A stretch of 53,781 nt of DNA from assembly GCF_004795015.1 (NCBI RefSeq), contig NZ_SSBI01000057.1:1-53781 (forward strand). Reading direction: 5' to 3'. Each line of letters begins with the position of its first letter. The first letter of the stretch is position 1. Below are positions 44,175 through 51,871 of the stretch, piece by piece. Under the pieces are notes generated by a model. The model ran no database searches. It was not told where the DNA came from and saw nothing but the letters and a program-made list of their open reading frames with translations. Source of the stretch: Streptomyces sp. A1277 (GTDB lineage Bacteria; Actinomycetota; Actinomycetes; Streptomycetales; Streptomycetaceae). Both the position numbers and the translations under genes were made by a program.

Positions 44175-44230
44175 GGAATTAACCACTTGGTAGGTTTTTG
44201 CTCCGAGGAATTAACCAGCCGGTAAGTTCT
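44175..44230. promoter_or_regulatory. two direct operator-like repeats between the transporter operon and tetR
   Basis: GGAATTAACCA begins at 44175 and again at 44207, 32 bp apart (three helical turns). Each copy continues to a GGTARGTT half (44189-44196 and 44221-44228), so each is also an imperfect inverted repeat, clearest as TTAACC...GGTAA in the second. They lie in the divergent promoter region and are good candidates for binding by the TetR protein encoded at 44268. Confidence 0.7.
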
Positions 44231-44267
44231 GCCGGACGACGACCGACTGCGGCAGGAGACCACCGAA

Positions 44268-44903
44268 GTGACCGACCCCGCGCCCGACGCGCCCCCGCGC
44301 ATGACGAAGGGCGAGCGGACCCGAGCCCGGATTCTCGACTCGGCGGCCGAACTGTTCGCCCGCTCCGGCTTCCACGCGGTCTCGCTGCGCGACATCGCCG
44401 CCCACGCCGGGCTGACCCACGCCGGGCTGCTGCACCACTTCCCCGGCAAGGAGGCCCTGCTCCTGGACGTGCTGAGCCGTCGCGACGAGACCGACGCGCG
44501 CCGGCTCTTCCCCGGCGTCCTCGGCCCCGGCGACCCGGAGCCGGACCCGGCCGAGCGGCTGCGCCGGCTGGTCGACGTGATCGCCCGCAACACCGGGACG
44601 CCGGGCCTGGTCGCGCTGTACGCGAAGCTGTCGGCGGAGGCATCCGATCCGGAGCACCCCGCCCACCACTACTTCGTACGGCGCTACCAGGTCCTGCGCC
44701 GGGAGACCACCGACCTCCTGGAGGAGCTGTTCGCCGCGGCGGGGGCGGACGCCCGGGACGATCCGGCGGCCGTGGCGCAGCAGCTGCTCGCCCTGATGGA
44801 CGGGCTTCAGACGCAGTGGCTGCTGGAGCCGGGCGCGGTCGACATGGCGGAGCAGGTCCGCGCCTTCCTCCGCCGGTACGGGCTGGACGCCGGGCGGGAG
44901 TGA
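44268..44903 (+). CDS. TetR-family regulator of the peptide transporter operon
   Basis: The product has 211 residues. The HTH lies at about 14-65 (TRARILDSAAELFARSGF, then VSLRDIAAHAGLTHAGLLHHFPGKEALL). The following LDVLSRRDETDARR and the C-terminal LLALMDGLQTQWLLEPGAVDM resemble the TetR protein at 49750, so the two probably share ancestry. The GTG start at 44268 follows CAGGAG. It is divergent from the transporter operon across a repeated operator-like sequence, and probably represses it. Confidence 0.93.
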   Translation: MTDPAPDAPPRMTKGERTRARILDSAAELFARSGFHAVSLRDIAAHAGLTHAGLLHHFPGKEALLLDVLSRRDETDARRLFPGVLGPGDPEPDPAERLRRLVDVIARNTGTPGLVALYAKLSAEASDPEHPAHHYFVRRYQVLRRETTDLLEELFAAAGADARDDPAAVAQQLLALMDGLQTQWLLEPGAVDMAEQVRAFLRRYGLDAGRE

Positions 44904-44907
44904 GGTG

Positions 44908-45846
44908 TCAGCGGCCGAGGGCGGCGAGGACGGCATCGGCCATGCTCCTGTGTCCGGTCGCGTTCGGGTGGAAGCCCGCGCCCTCGTCCGAGTCGGCCGG
45001 TTCGATCCAGCGCACGCCCGCGGCCTTGCAGGCGTCGTGCCCGACGGACGGGCCGTAGGTGTCGACGTAGTCGGCGCCGTACGCGCCGGCCCGCTGCGCC
45101 AGCATGGTGTCGAGGCGCTTCTCCTCGTCCCGCACCCAGCCGAAGTCGCCGTCGGCCAGCGGGATGGTGGCGCGGCAGGAGCCGCCGTCGTCCGGCAGCA
45201 GCGAGGGGTAGCCGACGAGCAGCACCCGGGCCTGCGGCGAGCGGGCGTGTATCCGGTCGAGCACCGCGTCGATCTTCGGTGCGGTCGCGTTGATCCGGGA
45301 GCGGATCTCGTCGGTGCCGAACAGGGTGAAGCTGGTCTTGCACGGCGAGCCGTGTGGCGCCAGATAGCCCACCAGGACGCAGCGGGTGATGACGCCGGCC
45401 AGGTCCAGGTCGTTGCCGCCGACGCCCAGGGTGACCAGCGTCGTGTCGGGGCGCAGGGCGTCGAGCTGGGGCGCGGCGGCGTCCTGCGGGCCCGCCATGT
45501 GCGTGGTGTCGGCCCCTGCGCAGGTCACGTCGGTGAACGATGCGGCGCCGACCTCCTGCGCGACGAGCGAGGCGTAGTTGCGGTCCGAGCGGCCACAGGC
45601 CGTGTCGGTCTGCTGCGGGATGCCGAGCCCGGAGCTGTAGGAGTCGCCGAGCGCCACGTAGTGCACCGCGTCGCCGGACGCCGGGGCGGCCGGGGCCGCG
45701 AGGCCGGGCGACGCGGCGCCCATCAGCAGTGCGGCCGAGGCCGCTGCGGCGAGGGCCAGGCGCGGGGCGGACGCCCGCCGCGGGGCCGGAGCCGGGTGGC
45801 CCGCCTCTCGGTGCGCGGGGGTGGTCGACCGACCGGATACCGACAT
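44908..45846 (-). CDS. secreted SGNH/GDSL-type esterase or lipase
   Basis: The product has 312 residues. A long N terminus with a signal peptide (about 25-55, LALAAAASAALLMGAASPG, cleavage near LAA-PA) leads to the SGNH domain: block I YVALGDSYSSG (nucleophile Ser near 70), block III VTLGVGGNDLD (Gly and Asn near 145), and block V GAGFHPNATGHRSM near 295 with the catalytic Asp/Glu region and His. Paired Cys residues are spread as in secreted Streptomyces lipases. It is convergent with the TetR gene (4-bp gap) and divergent from the GH3 gene, sharing with it a region that contains two copies of an operator-like motif. Confidence 0.92.
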   Translation of the reverse strand: MSVSGRSTTPAHREAGHPAPAPRRASAPRLALAAAASAALLMGAASPGLAAPAAPASGDAVHYVALGDSYSSGLGIPQQTDTACGRSDRNYASLVAQEVGAASFTDVTCAGADTTHMAGPQDAAAPQLDALRPDTTLVTLGVGGNDLDLAGVITRCVLVGYLAPHGSPCKTSFTLFGTDEIRSRINATAPKIDAVLDRIHARSPQARVLLVGYPSLLPDDGGSCRATIPLADGDFGWVRDEEKRLDTMLAQRAGAYGADYVDTYGPSVGHDACKAAGVRWIEPADSDEGAGFHPNATGHRSMADAVLAALGR

Positions 45847-45927
45847 GACCGTTCCTCTATTCGTGGGAGAGCGGAGCCGATGGGGCGGACGGCAGGAGAG
45901 AGCTCATCGGAGCGGACCGCCCGAGCA

Positions 45928-45952
45928 CGAAAACCGTACGATGATCGGTTTC
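45928..45952 (+). promoter_or_regulatory. operator-like motif, copy 1 (CGTacgaTGATCGGTTT)
   Basis: The core CGTACGATGATCGGTTT sits in an A-rich context 82 bp upstream of the esterase start. It matches copies at 46031 (inverted) and 51685. The shared part is A-tract, CGT, four variable bases, then TGATCGGTTT. Confidence 0.65.
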
Positions 45953-46030
45953 TGGCCGTCAAGGGCCGCGTCCAAAAAGAAATCCGGGCGTTCGGGGGCC
46001 CTTCGGCGCCGCGCGCGCAGGCCCTTGACA

Positions 46031-46056
46031 CCGAAAACCGATCACCATACGTTTTT
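46031..46056 (-). promoter_or_regulatory. operator-like motif, copy 2 (inverted)
   Basis: Read on the minus strand this is an A-tract, CGTATGG, then TGATCGGTTTTCGG. It agrees with copy 1 at 21 of 26 positions and lies about 117 bp upstream of the GH3 start. The gap between the two copies is non-coding and holds long GC runs; no gene was found in 45847-46172. Confidence 0.65.
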
Positions 46057-46172
46057 GGGTCGCACGCCGTCTTGCCCCGATTCGCGGCCCCGGACGCCCC
46101 CGGCCGCACGGCCCGCCCACCCCGCCGCGGCACCCCGCCGCCGCCTCCACGAAAGCCCGACAGGTACCCCGT

Positions 46173-48488
46173 ATGACTCAGCGATCCGCGCCCCTCCCCT
46201 CCCCCGCCGCCGGCCTCCCGCTCGCCGGGAAGGCGTCCCTGACCAGCGGGTCCGGGGACTTCGTCAGCCAGGGGTCCGCAGCGGCGGGCGTGCCCGCCGT
46301 CCGGATGTCCGACGGCCCCCACGGGCTGCGGCTGCCCCGGGAGAGCGGCGACGGCGGGCAGCTCGATCTGCACAGCGCCGCCCCCGCGACCTGCTTCCCG
46401 CCCGCCGTGGCCCTCGGCAGCAGCTGGAACCCGGAGCTCGCCGAGGAGGTCGCGGGCGCCATCGCCGCCGAGGCCGCGGCGCACGGCATCGGTGTCGTGC
46501 TCGGCCCGGGCATCAACATCAAGCGGTCGCCCCTGTGCGGCCGCAACTTCGAGTACTTCTCCGAGGACCCCCTGGTCTCCGCGGAGCTGGGCGGCGCCAT
46601 GGTGCGCGGGCTGCAGAACGCCGGGGTGGGGGCCGCCCTCAAGCACTACGCGGCCAACAACCAGGAGACCGACCGGATGCGGGTCAGCGCCGACATCGAC
46701 GAGCGCCCGCTGCGGGAGATCTACCTGCGCGCCTTCGAACGCGTCGTCCGCCGCGACCGCCCCTGGTCCGTCATGGCGTCCTACAACGGCGTCAACGGCG
46801 TGCCCGTCTCACAGAACACCCGCCTGCTGACCGAGATCCTGCGCGAGGAGTGGGAGTTCGACGGGATCGTCATGTCCGACTGGGGCGCGGTACGCGACCG
46901 GGTGGCCGCCCTGCGCGCCGGCCTCGACCTCCAGATGCCCGGCCCCGGCGGACGCACGGACCGCGAGGTGGCCGACGCCGTGGAGTCGGGCGCGCTGGAG
47001 GAGGCGGTGCTCGACCGCACCGTCGACCGCCTCGCCCTCTTCGCCCACCGCGCCACCGGCCGGACCGGCTCCCCGGCAACCCTCGACGTGGACGCCTCGC
47101 ACCGCATCGCCGGGCGGGCCGCCGACCAGTGCGTGGTGCTCCTGAAGAACGACGACGCGCTGCTGCCGCTGGACCCGGCGTCCGGCAGCGTGGCCGTCAT
47201 CGGCGAGTTCGCCCGCACCCCCAGGTATCAGGGGGCCGGCAGCTCCCAGGTGACCCCCACCCGGCTCGACGTCCCGCTGGACAGCCTGCGCGCACTGGCC
47301 ACCGGCGCGGACGTGCGCTTCGCGGCCGGCTATGCGCTGCCCGGCGCCGATGACGGGCAGCCGGATGCCCGACTGGCCGACGAGGCCGTGGAACTGGCCG
47401 GGCGCAGCGGGACGGTGGTGCTGTTCCTCGGCCTGCCGCCGCAGGACGAGTCCGAGGGCTTCGACCGCGACCACCTCGACCTGCCCACCGCCCAGACCGC
47501 CCTTCTGCACCGGGTCCTGGCGGCCAACCCCCGCGTGGTGGTGGTCCTCTCCAACGGCGGGGTCGTGCGCACCGCGCCCTGGCAGGAGCGGGTCCCCGCC
47601 CTCGTGGAGGGGTGGCTGCTCGGCCAGGCGGGCGGCGGGGCGCTCGCCCGCGTGCTGTTCGGGACGGTCAACCCGTCAGGGAAGCTCGCGGAGACCGTTC
47701 CGCTGCGGCTGGAGGACTCGCCGAGCCACCTCTCCTTCCCCGGCGAGGAGGGCAGGGCCCGGTACGGCGAGGGGGTCTTCGTCGGGTACCGGGGCTACGA
47801 CGCCCAGCGCCGCGAGGTCGCGTTCCCCTTCGGCCACGGCCTGTCGTACACGACGTTCGGCTACGACGGCATGAGCGTACGGGAGGACGGGGACGGCTTC
47901 CGTGTCGCGCTGACGGTCACCAACACCGGCTCCGTCGCCGGCCGGGAGATCGTCCAGGTCTACAGCAGCGGGCCGGCCGGTTCGCGCGTCCTGCGGCCCG
48001 TGCGCGAACTGCGGGGCTTCACGTCGGTGTTCCTGGAGCCGGGCGAGCGCCGCGAGGTCGCCGTGCACGTGGCGCGGCACGACCTGGCGTACTTCAGCGA
48101 GCGGGAGGGCGGCTGGAAGGTGGAGGGCGGCCGCTACCGCATCGAGGCGGGCGCCTCCTCGCGCGACATCCGCGCGTCCGTCGGGACCGACGTCGAGGGC
48201 GACCCCTCGGGCCTGCGGCTGACCGGCCGCAACACGCTCGCCGAGTGGTTCGAGCACCCGGTGGGCGGCCCGCTGCTGGGGGAGGCGTTCGCCCGCGCCC
48301 GCGCGGGCTCCGCCCGGGAGGGGGCGGGCGCCCTGGCCGATCCCGTGATGCGGCGCTTCCTCGCCGGGGTGCCACTCGACGTCGTCGCGGAGTTCCCGCA
48401 GAGCCCCCTGCCGCCCGAGAGCCTGCCCGCCCTGGCCGACGAGGCCGAGGCCCGCACGGCGGCCGCCCGGGACCGGCAGGGTGACTGA
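46173..48488 (+). CDS. glycoside hydrolase family 3 beta-glucosidase
   Basis: The product has 771 residues. The N-terminal barrel has SDGPHGLRLP, the GPGINIKRSPLCGRNFEYFSEDP loop (near residue 110), KHYAANNQE (near 155) and the catalytic nucleophile Asp in GIVMSDWGAV (near 235). The second domain contains QGAGSSQV (near 352), and the C-terminal fibronectin III-like domain ends with VFLEPGERREVAVHV. No signal peptide is visible, so it probably acts inside the cell on imported oligosaccharides. An 8-bp overlap couples it to the following serine hydrolase. The start ATG at 46173 has GACAGG upstream. The inverted operator copy 2 lies in its promoter region. Confidence 0.95.
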   Translation: MTQRSAPLPSPAAGLPLAGKASLTSGSGDFVSQGSAAAGVPAVRMSDGPHGLRLPRESGDGGQLDLHSAAPATCFPPAVALGSSWNPELAEEVAGAIAAEAAAHGIGVVLGPGINIKRSPLCGRNFEYFSEDPLVSAELGGAMVRGLQNAGVGAALKHYAANNQETDRMRVSADIDERPLREIYLRAFERVVRRDRPWSVMASYNGVNGVPVSQNTRLLTEILREEWEFDGIVMSDWGAVRDRVAALRAGLDLQMPGPGGRTDREVADAVESGALEEAVLDRTVDRLALFAHRATGRTGSPATLDVDASHRIAGRAADQCVVLLKNDDALLPLDPASGSVAVIGEFARTPRYQGAGSSQVTPTRLDVPLDSLRALATGADVRFAAGYALPGADDGQPDARLADEAVELAGRSGTVVLFLGLPPQDESEGFDRDHLDLPTAQTALLHRVLAANPRVVVVLSNGGVVRTAPWQERVPALVEGWLLGQAGGGALARVLFGTVNPSGKLAETVPLRLEDSPSHLSFPGEEGRARYGEGVFVGYRGYDAQRREVAFPFGHGLSYTTFGYDGMSVREDGDGFRVALTVTNTGSVAGREIVQVYSSGPAGSRVLRPVRELRGFTSVFLEPGERREVAVHVARHDLAYFSEREGGWKVEGGRYRIEAGASSRDIRASVGTDVEGDPSGLRLTGRNTLAEWFEHPVGGPLLGEAFARARAGSAREGAGALADPVMRRFLAGVPLDVVAEFPQSPLPPESLPALADEAEARTAAARDRQGD

Positions 48489-49692
48489 CGTGCGGGGCGA
48501 CGCGGTGGTGAGCGGGCGGGTGGCGCCCGGCTGGGAGGAGGTGCGCGACGCCTTCGTACGGGGGTGTGCGCACGACCCCGGCTCGGCACAGCTGGCCGTC
48601 CACCACCGGGGCCGGCTGGTGGTGGACCTGGCGGCCGGTCCGCCGCCCTTCGGGACGGACTCGGTGGGGGTGCTGATGTCGGTCACGAAGGGGCTGGTCG
48701 CGGTCTGCGCGCACCTGCTGAGCGAGCGGGGCGCGCTGGACCCGGAGGCTCCCGTGGCCCGCTACTGGCCGGAGTTCGCCGCCGAGGGCAAGGCGGGGAC
48801 GACGGTGGCCGATCTGCTCACGCACCGGGCAGGGCTGCCCGCGTTCGCGGCCGACGCGGCGGGGGCCGGACTGCCCGCCCTCCTCGACTGGGACGGCCGG
48901 GTGGCGGACCTGGCGGCGATGCGCCCGCTGTGGGAGCCGGGCACGGCGTCCCTCTACCACGCACTGACGTACGGGCACCTGGTCGGCGAGGTCGTCCGCC
49001 GGGTCTGCGGGAGGAGCATCGGGGCCTTCTTCGACGCCGAGGTGGCGGCCCCGCTCGGCCTCGATCTGTGGATCGGGCTGCCGGCGGAGCAGGAGCACCG
49101 GTTCGTGCCGCAGTTCTCCGTACGCCCGGACCCCTCGCCCGAGCAGGTCGCCGGTTTCCTCGCCGGGCTCGGGCTCGATCCGCAAGGTCCGATCTCCCGG
49201 GCGCTGCGGGCCTCGGCGGCGGAGCTGGCGGCCGTGACCAGGGGGTTCACGACGCGCGAGGGGCGTGCGGCCGAGCTGCCGGGGGCCGGCGGCATCGGCA
49301 ACGCCCGGTCCCTGTCCCGCCTGTACGCGGCGCTCATCGGCCCGGTGGACGGGGTGCGGCTGCTGTCCGCGGCGACCGTCGAGCGGGCCCGGGCCCCGCG
49401 CAACGACGACGTGCCGCCCCCGCCCCCGCTGGACGGCGGCGACGGCTCGGGACGCTCCCGTTTCGGGCTCGGCTTCGAGCTGCCCCGCCGGGGCCTGCCC
49501 CTGCTGGGCGAGAGCTCGTTCGGCCACGCGGGGGCGGGCGGCCGTCTCGGCATGGCCGACCCCGCCAGCGGCCTCGCCGTGGGGTACGTGTGCACGGCGA
49601 TGGCCTGGGAGCCGGCGGCCGGGGGCGACCCGCGCTGGGCGGACTGGACGAAGGCCGTGACCGGGACGGCGGCGGCGCTCGGCCGGCAGTGA
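48481..49692 (+). CDS. beta-lactamase-family serine hydrolase (class C/esterase EstB type)
   Basis: The product has 403 residues. The SxxK motif is in LMSVTKGLVA (near residue 70), the Tyr motif is YHALTYGHLVG (near 160), and a C-terminal FGHAGAGGRLGMADP segment (near 348) replaces the KTG box of beta-lactamases, as in EstB-like esterases. LLTHRAGLPAF is another family hallmark. There is no signal peptide, so a cytoplasmic esterase or amidase is more likely than a true beta-lactamase. The GTG start overlaps the GH3 stop by 8 bp, indicating an operon. A strong hairpin follows the stop. Confidence 0.9.
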   Translation: MTDVRGDAVVSGRVAPGWEEVRDAFVRGCAHDPGSAQLAVHHRGRLVVDLAAGPPPFGTDSVGVLMSVTKGLVAVCAHLLSERGALDPEAPVARYWPEFAAEGKAGTTVADLLTHRAGLPAFAADAAGAGLPALLDWDGRVADLAAMRPLWEPGTASLYHALTYGHLVGEVVRRVCGRSIGAFFDAEVAAPLGLDLWIGLPAEQEHRFVPQFSVRPDPSPEQVAGFLAGLGLDPQGPISRALRASAAELAAVTRGFTTREGRAAELPGAGGIGNARSLSRLYAALIGPVDGVRLLSAATVERARAPRNDDVPPPPPLDGGDGSGRSRFGLGFELPRRGLPLLGESSFGHAGAGGRLGMADPASGLAVGYVCTAMAWEPAAGGDPRWADWTKAVTGTAAALGRQ

Positions 49693-49705
49693 CCGTGACG
49701 AAGAC

Positions 49706-49743
49706 AAGGGGAGGGGCGGCGCGGTGGCGCCGCCCCTCCCCTT
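49706..49743. terminator. bidirectional terminator, 16-bp perfect stem
   Basis: AAGGGGAGGGGCGGCG (49706-49721) pairs perfectly with CGCCGCCCCTCCCCTT (49728-49743) around a 6-nt loop. It lies between two convergent genes, the serine hydrolase and tetR, and gives a terminal A/T pair in each direction, so it can serve both transcripts. Confidence 0.85.
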
Positions 49744-49749
49744 CGGTGT

Positions 49750-50337
49750 TCAGGCCCCGTCGGACGCCGTACGCGGATCGAGGACGGAGAGCAGGTCCTC
49801 GATGGGCTGTTCCATGTCCGTCGAGCGGTCGATCAGCCATTGCAGCTGGATGCCGTCGGCCACGGCGATGAGCAGTACGGCCAGCCGCTCCGGCGGGACG
49901 GCGGAGCTGATCCGCCCCTGCGCCACCCCGTCCCGGACGAAGTCCGCCACGCGTTCCCGCAGCACGGGGTAGCGCTCGGCGAAGTGCGCGTGGGCCGGGT
50001 GGGCCGGGTCGCTGGCCGCGGCGGCCATGGAGACGAACAACTCGACCAGGCCGGGTGTCTTGGCGCCCTCCCGGATGATCTCGAGGTAGCCCTGCGGGTC
50101 GGCGCGCTCCGCCTGCCGGACCCGCGCGGTCTCGTCACGCATGCGCAGGACCTGGGTGAGCAGGTCCTCCTTGGAGTCGAAGTAGTGCATCAGGCCGGGC
50201 AGGCTCAGACTGCACTTGGCCGCCACCTTCCGCAGCGAGGTACCCCGGTACCCCTCGGCGGCAAAGATCTCCAGTGCCGCGTGCAGGATCTCGCTGCGCT
50301 TGGCCTCGCCCTTCTCGTACGGGCCCCGTTTCGCCAT
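49750..50337 (-). CDS. TetR-family regulator, likely controller of the glycosidase regulon
   Basis: The product has 195 residues from MAKRGPYEKG (50337); a GTG three codons upstream (50346) is an alternative, but AGGGTG is better spaced for 50337. The HTH is at about 12-62 (RSEILHAALEIFAAEGY, then TSLRKVAAKCSLSLPGLMHYFDSKEDLL). The gene starts only 10 bp after the GH1 stop on the same strand, so it is co-transcribed with that beta-glucosidase, and the operator-like motif at 51685 lies upstream of the pair. Autoregulation together with control of the GH3, GH1, esterase and GH20 genes is the simplest model. The protein resembles the TetR protein at 44268. Confidence 0.9.
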   Translation of the reverse strand: MAKRGPYEKGEAKRSEILHAALEIFAAEGYRGTSLRKVAAKCSLSLPGLMHYFDSKEDLLTQVLRMRDETARVRQAERADPQGYLEIIREGAKTPGLVELFVSMAAAASDPAHPAHAHFAERYPVLRERVADFVRDGVAQGRISSAVPPERLAVLLIAVADGIQLQWLIDRSTDMEQPIEDLLSVLDPRTASDGA

Positions 50338-50347
50338 GCCGGTCACC

Positions 50348-51643
50348 CTAACGCGCGGACGGGGCGGGTACCGAGCCGAGCGGCGCGGCGGCCGGCAGCC
50401 GGCGGTCCCGGGCGAGGCCGCCCAGCCAGCGCGCCGACTCCTTCGGCGTGCGGGCGAAGGTGTGCCGGTCGACGGCGATGAGCCCGAACGTCGGCCGGTA
50501 GCTGCCCCACTCGTAGTTGTCCAGGGCGCTCCAGTGCAGGTAGCCGCGTACGTCGATGCCCTCGTCCATGGCCTCGGCGAGGCTCGCGAGGGCGCGGGCG
50601 GTGTAGGCGACGCGGCGGTCGTCGTCGGCGGTGGCGATGCCGTTCTCGGTGACCAGGACGGGCACGTCCCGGCCGACCACCTCCGCCGTGTGCCGTACCG
50701 CCTCCCCGAGCGCCTCGGGATAGAACTCCCAGCCGGTGAGGGTCAGTTCGGATCCCGGCGGCGGGGGCAGCGTGCCGTCCGGGCCGATGCGGTGGCGGGT
50801 GTACGCCTGCACGCCGACCCAGTCGTCCTCGCGGGCCGCCTCCAGGAACACGTCCTCGCGCGGCCACGCGTAGGCGGTCGCTACGGCCTCGGCGCCCGGT
50901 TCGGGCTGGTAGACCTGGTTGGCGACGGTCCAGCCGACCTGGAGGCCGGGGACGGTCTCCTTCAGTGCGGCGGACGCGGCCCGGTGGGCGCGGATCAGGG
51001 CCCGGATCACCTCGGGGTCCGGTTCGAACGAGGCCGGGTCGACGGCGGCCGCCCCCGCCTCGCGTGCGGCGTGCGTGCCCTGGGCGACGCTCTCCCAGCC
51101 GTGCTCGGCCGCATGGCTCCGCAGGGCGTACATCAGGGCCATGATGTTCGGTTCGTTGATGGTGGCGGCATAGCGGACGCCCTCGCGCAGGATCTCGGCG
51201 CAGGTGCGCGCGTAGGCCGCGAACAGCTCGGCGGCCTCGGGGGCCGTCCAGCCGCCGAGGTCGCTGAACCACTGCGGTGAGGTGAAGTGGTGGAGGGTCA
51301 CCACCGGGGTCAGCCCGCGCTCCAGCGCCCCGCGCACCATGGCCCGGTAGTGCGCGACGGCCGCCCGCGAGATACGGCCGCGCTGCGGTTCGATCCGGGC
51401 CCACTCGACGCTGAACCGGTAGGCGTCGAAGCCGAGTTCGCGCAGCAGGTCCATGTCCTCGGGCCACCGGTGGAAGCTGTCGGCCGCGTCGCCGCTGGGT
51501 TCCTCGATGAAGCTGCGGGGGTGGTTCTCCAGGGTCCACCAGTCGCTGGAGACGTTGTTGCCCTCGATCTGGTGGGCCGAAGTCGAAGCTCCCATCAGGA
51601 AGCCTTCCGGCAGCGCGGAACCGGGTCCGGCCTCGTGCACCAT
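50348..51643 (-). CDS. glycoside hydrolase family 1 beta-glucosidase
   Basis: The product has 431 residues. The family N terminus (PEGFLMGASTSAHQIEG) starts near residue 13, the acid/base Glu is in TINEPNIM near 163, the nucleophile Glu is in VLVTENGIATADDD near 335, and HWSALDNYEWGSY near 375 forms the sugar-binding pocket. Length is close to the usual 450. There is no signal peptide, so it probably cleaves imported beta-glucosides. The ATG has GAGGAG upstream. The operator-like motif copy 3 lies about 40 bp upstream, and the TetR gene follows in the same operon. Confidence 0.95.
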   Translation of the reverse strand: MVHEAGPGSALPEGFLMGASTSAHQIEGNNVSSDWWTLENHPRSFIEEPSGDAADSFHRWPEDMDLLRELGFDAYRFSVEWARIEPQRGRISRAAVAHYRAMVRGALERGLTPVVTLHHFTSPQWFSDLGGWTAPEAAELFAAYARTCAEILREGVRYAATINEPNIMALMYALRSHAAEHGWESVAQGTHAAREAGAAAVDPASFEPDPEVIRALIRAHRAASAALKETVPGLQVGWTVANQVYQPEPGAEAVATAYAWPREDVFLEAAREDDWVGVQAYTRHRIGPDGTLPPPPGSELTLTGWEFYPEALGEAVRHTAEVVGRDVPVLVTENGIATADDDRRVAYTARALASLAEAMDEGIDVRGYLHWSALDNYEWGSYRPTFGLIAVDRHTFARTPKESARWLGGLARDRRLPAAAPLGSVPAPSAR

Positions 51644-51684
51644 CGGGTTCTCCTCTCGCCCGGAGGCGGGCCGCGCCCACTCCG

Positions 51685-51711
51685 CAAAAAGCGTTCATTG
51701 ATCGGTTTTCG
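51685..51711 (+). promoter_or_regulatory. operator-like motif, copy 3
   Basis: An A-tract and GCGTTCAT precede TGATCGGTTTTCG, matching copies 1 and 2 in the 3' half and the CGT. It lies about 42 bp upstream of the GH1 start and about 160 bp upstream of the divergent GH20 start. The nearby GTGTTAGCGTACAGG could hold a -10 element. Confidence 0.65.
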
Positions 51712-51871
51712 TGTTAGCGTACAGGTGGCAGCGGTACGGGAGAAGAGGCGGTCGGTCCGAACTCGCCCCGGAGCCCGCGCCGAACGCCCAGGGGGCCGGG
51801 CCGCCCGAACCTGACATCGCCGCTCCGGCCCCCTGGCATCCCGGCCCCGATCGCGCACAGGGAGAAGCCTC

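Noticed and set aside
48481..49692. True beta-lactamase resistance gene
   Set aside because: There is no signal peptide and no KTG box; it has the esterase-type ending and is co-transcribed with a beta-glucosidase.
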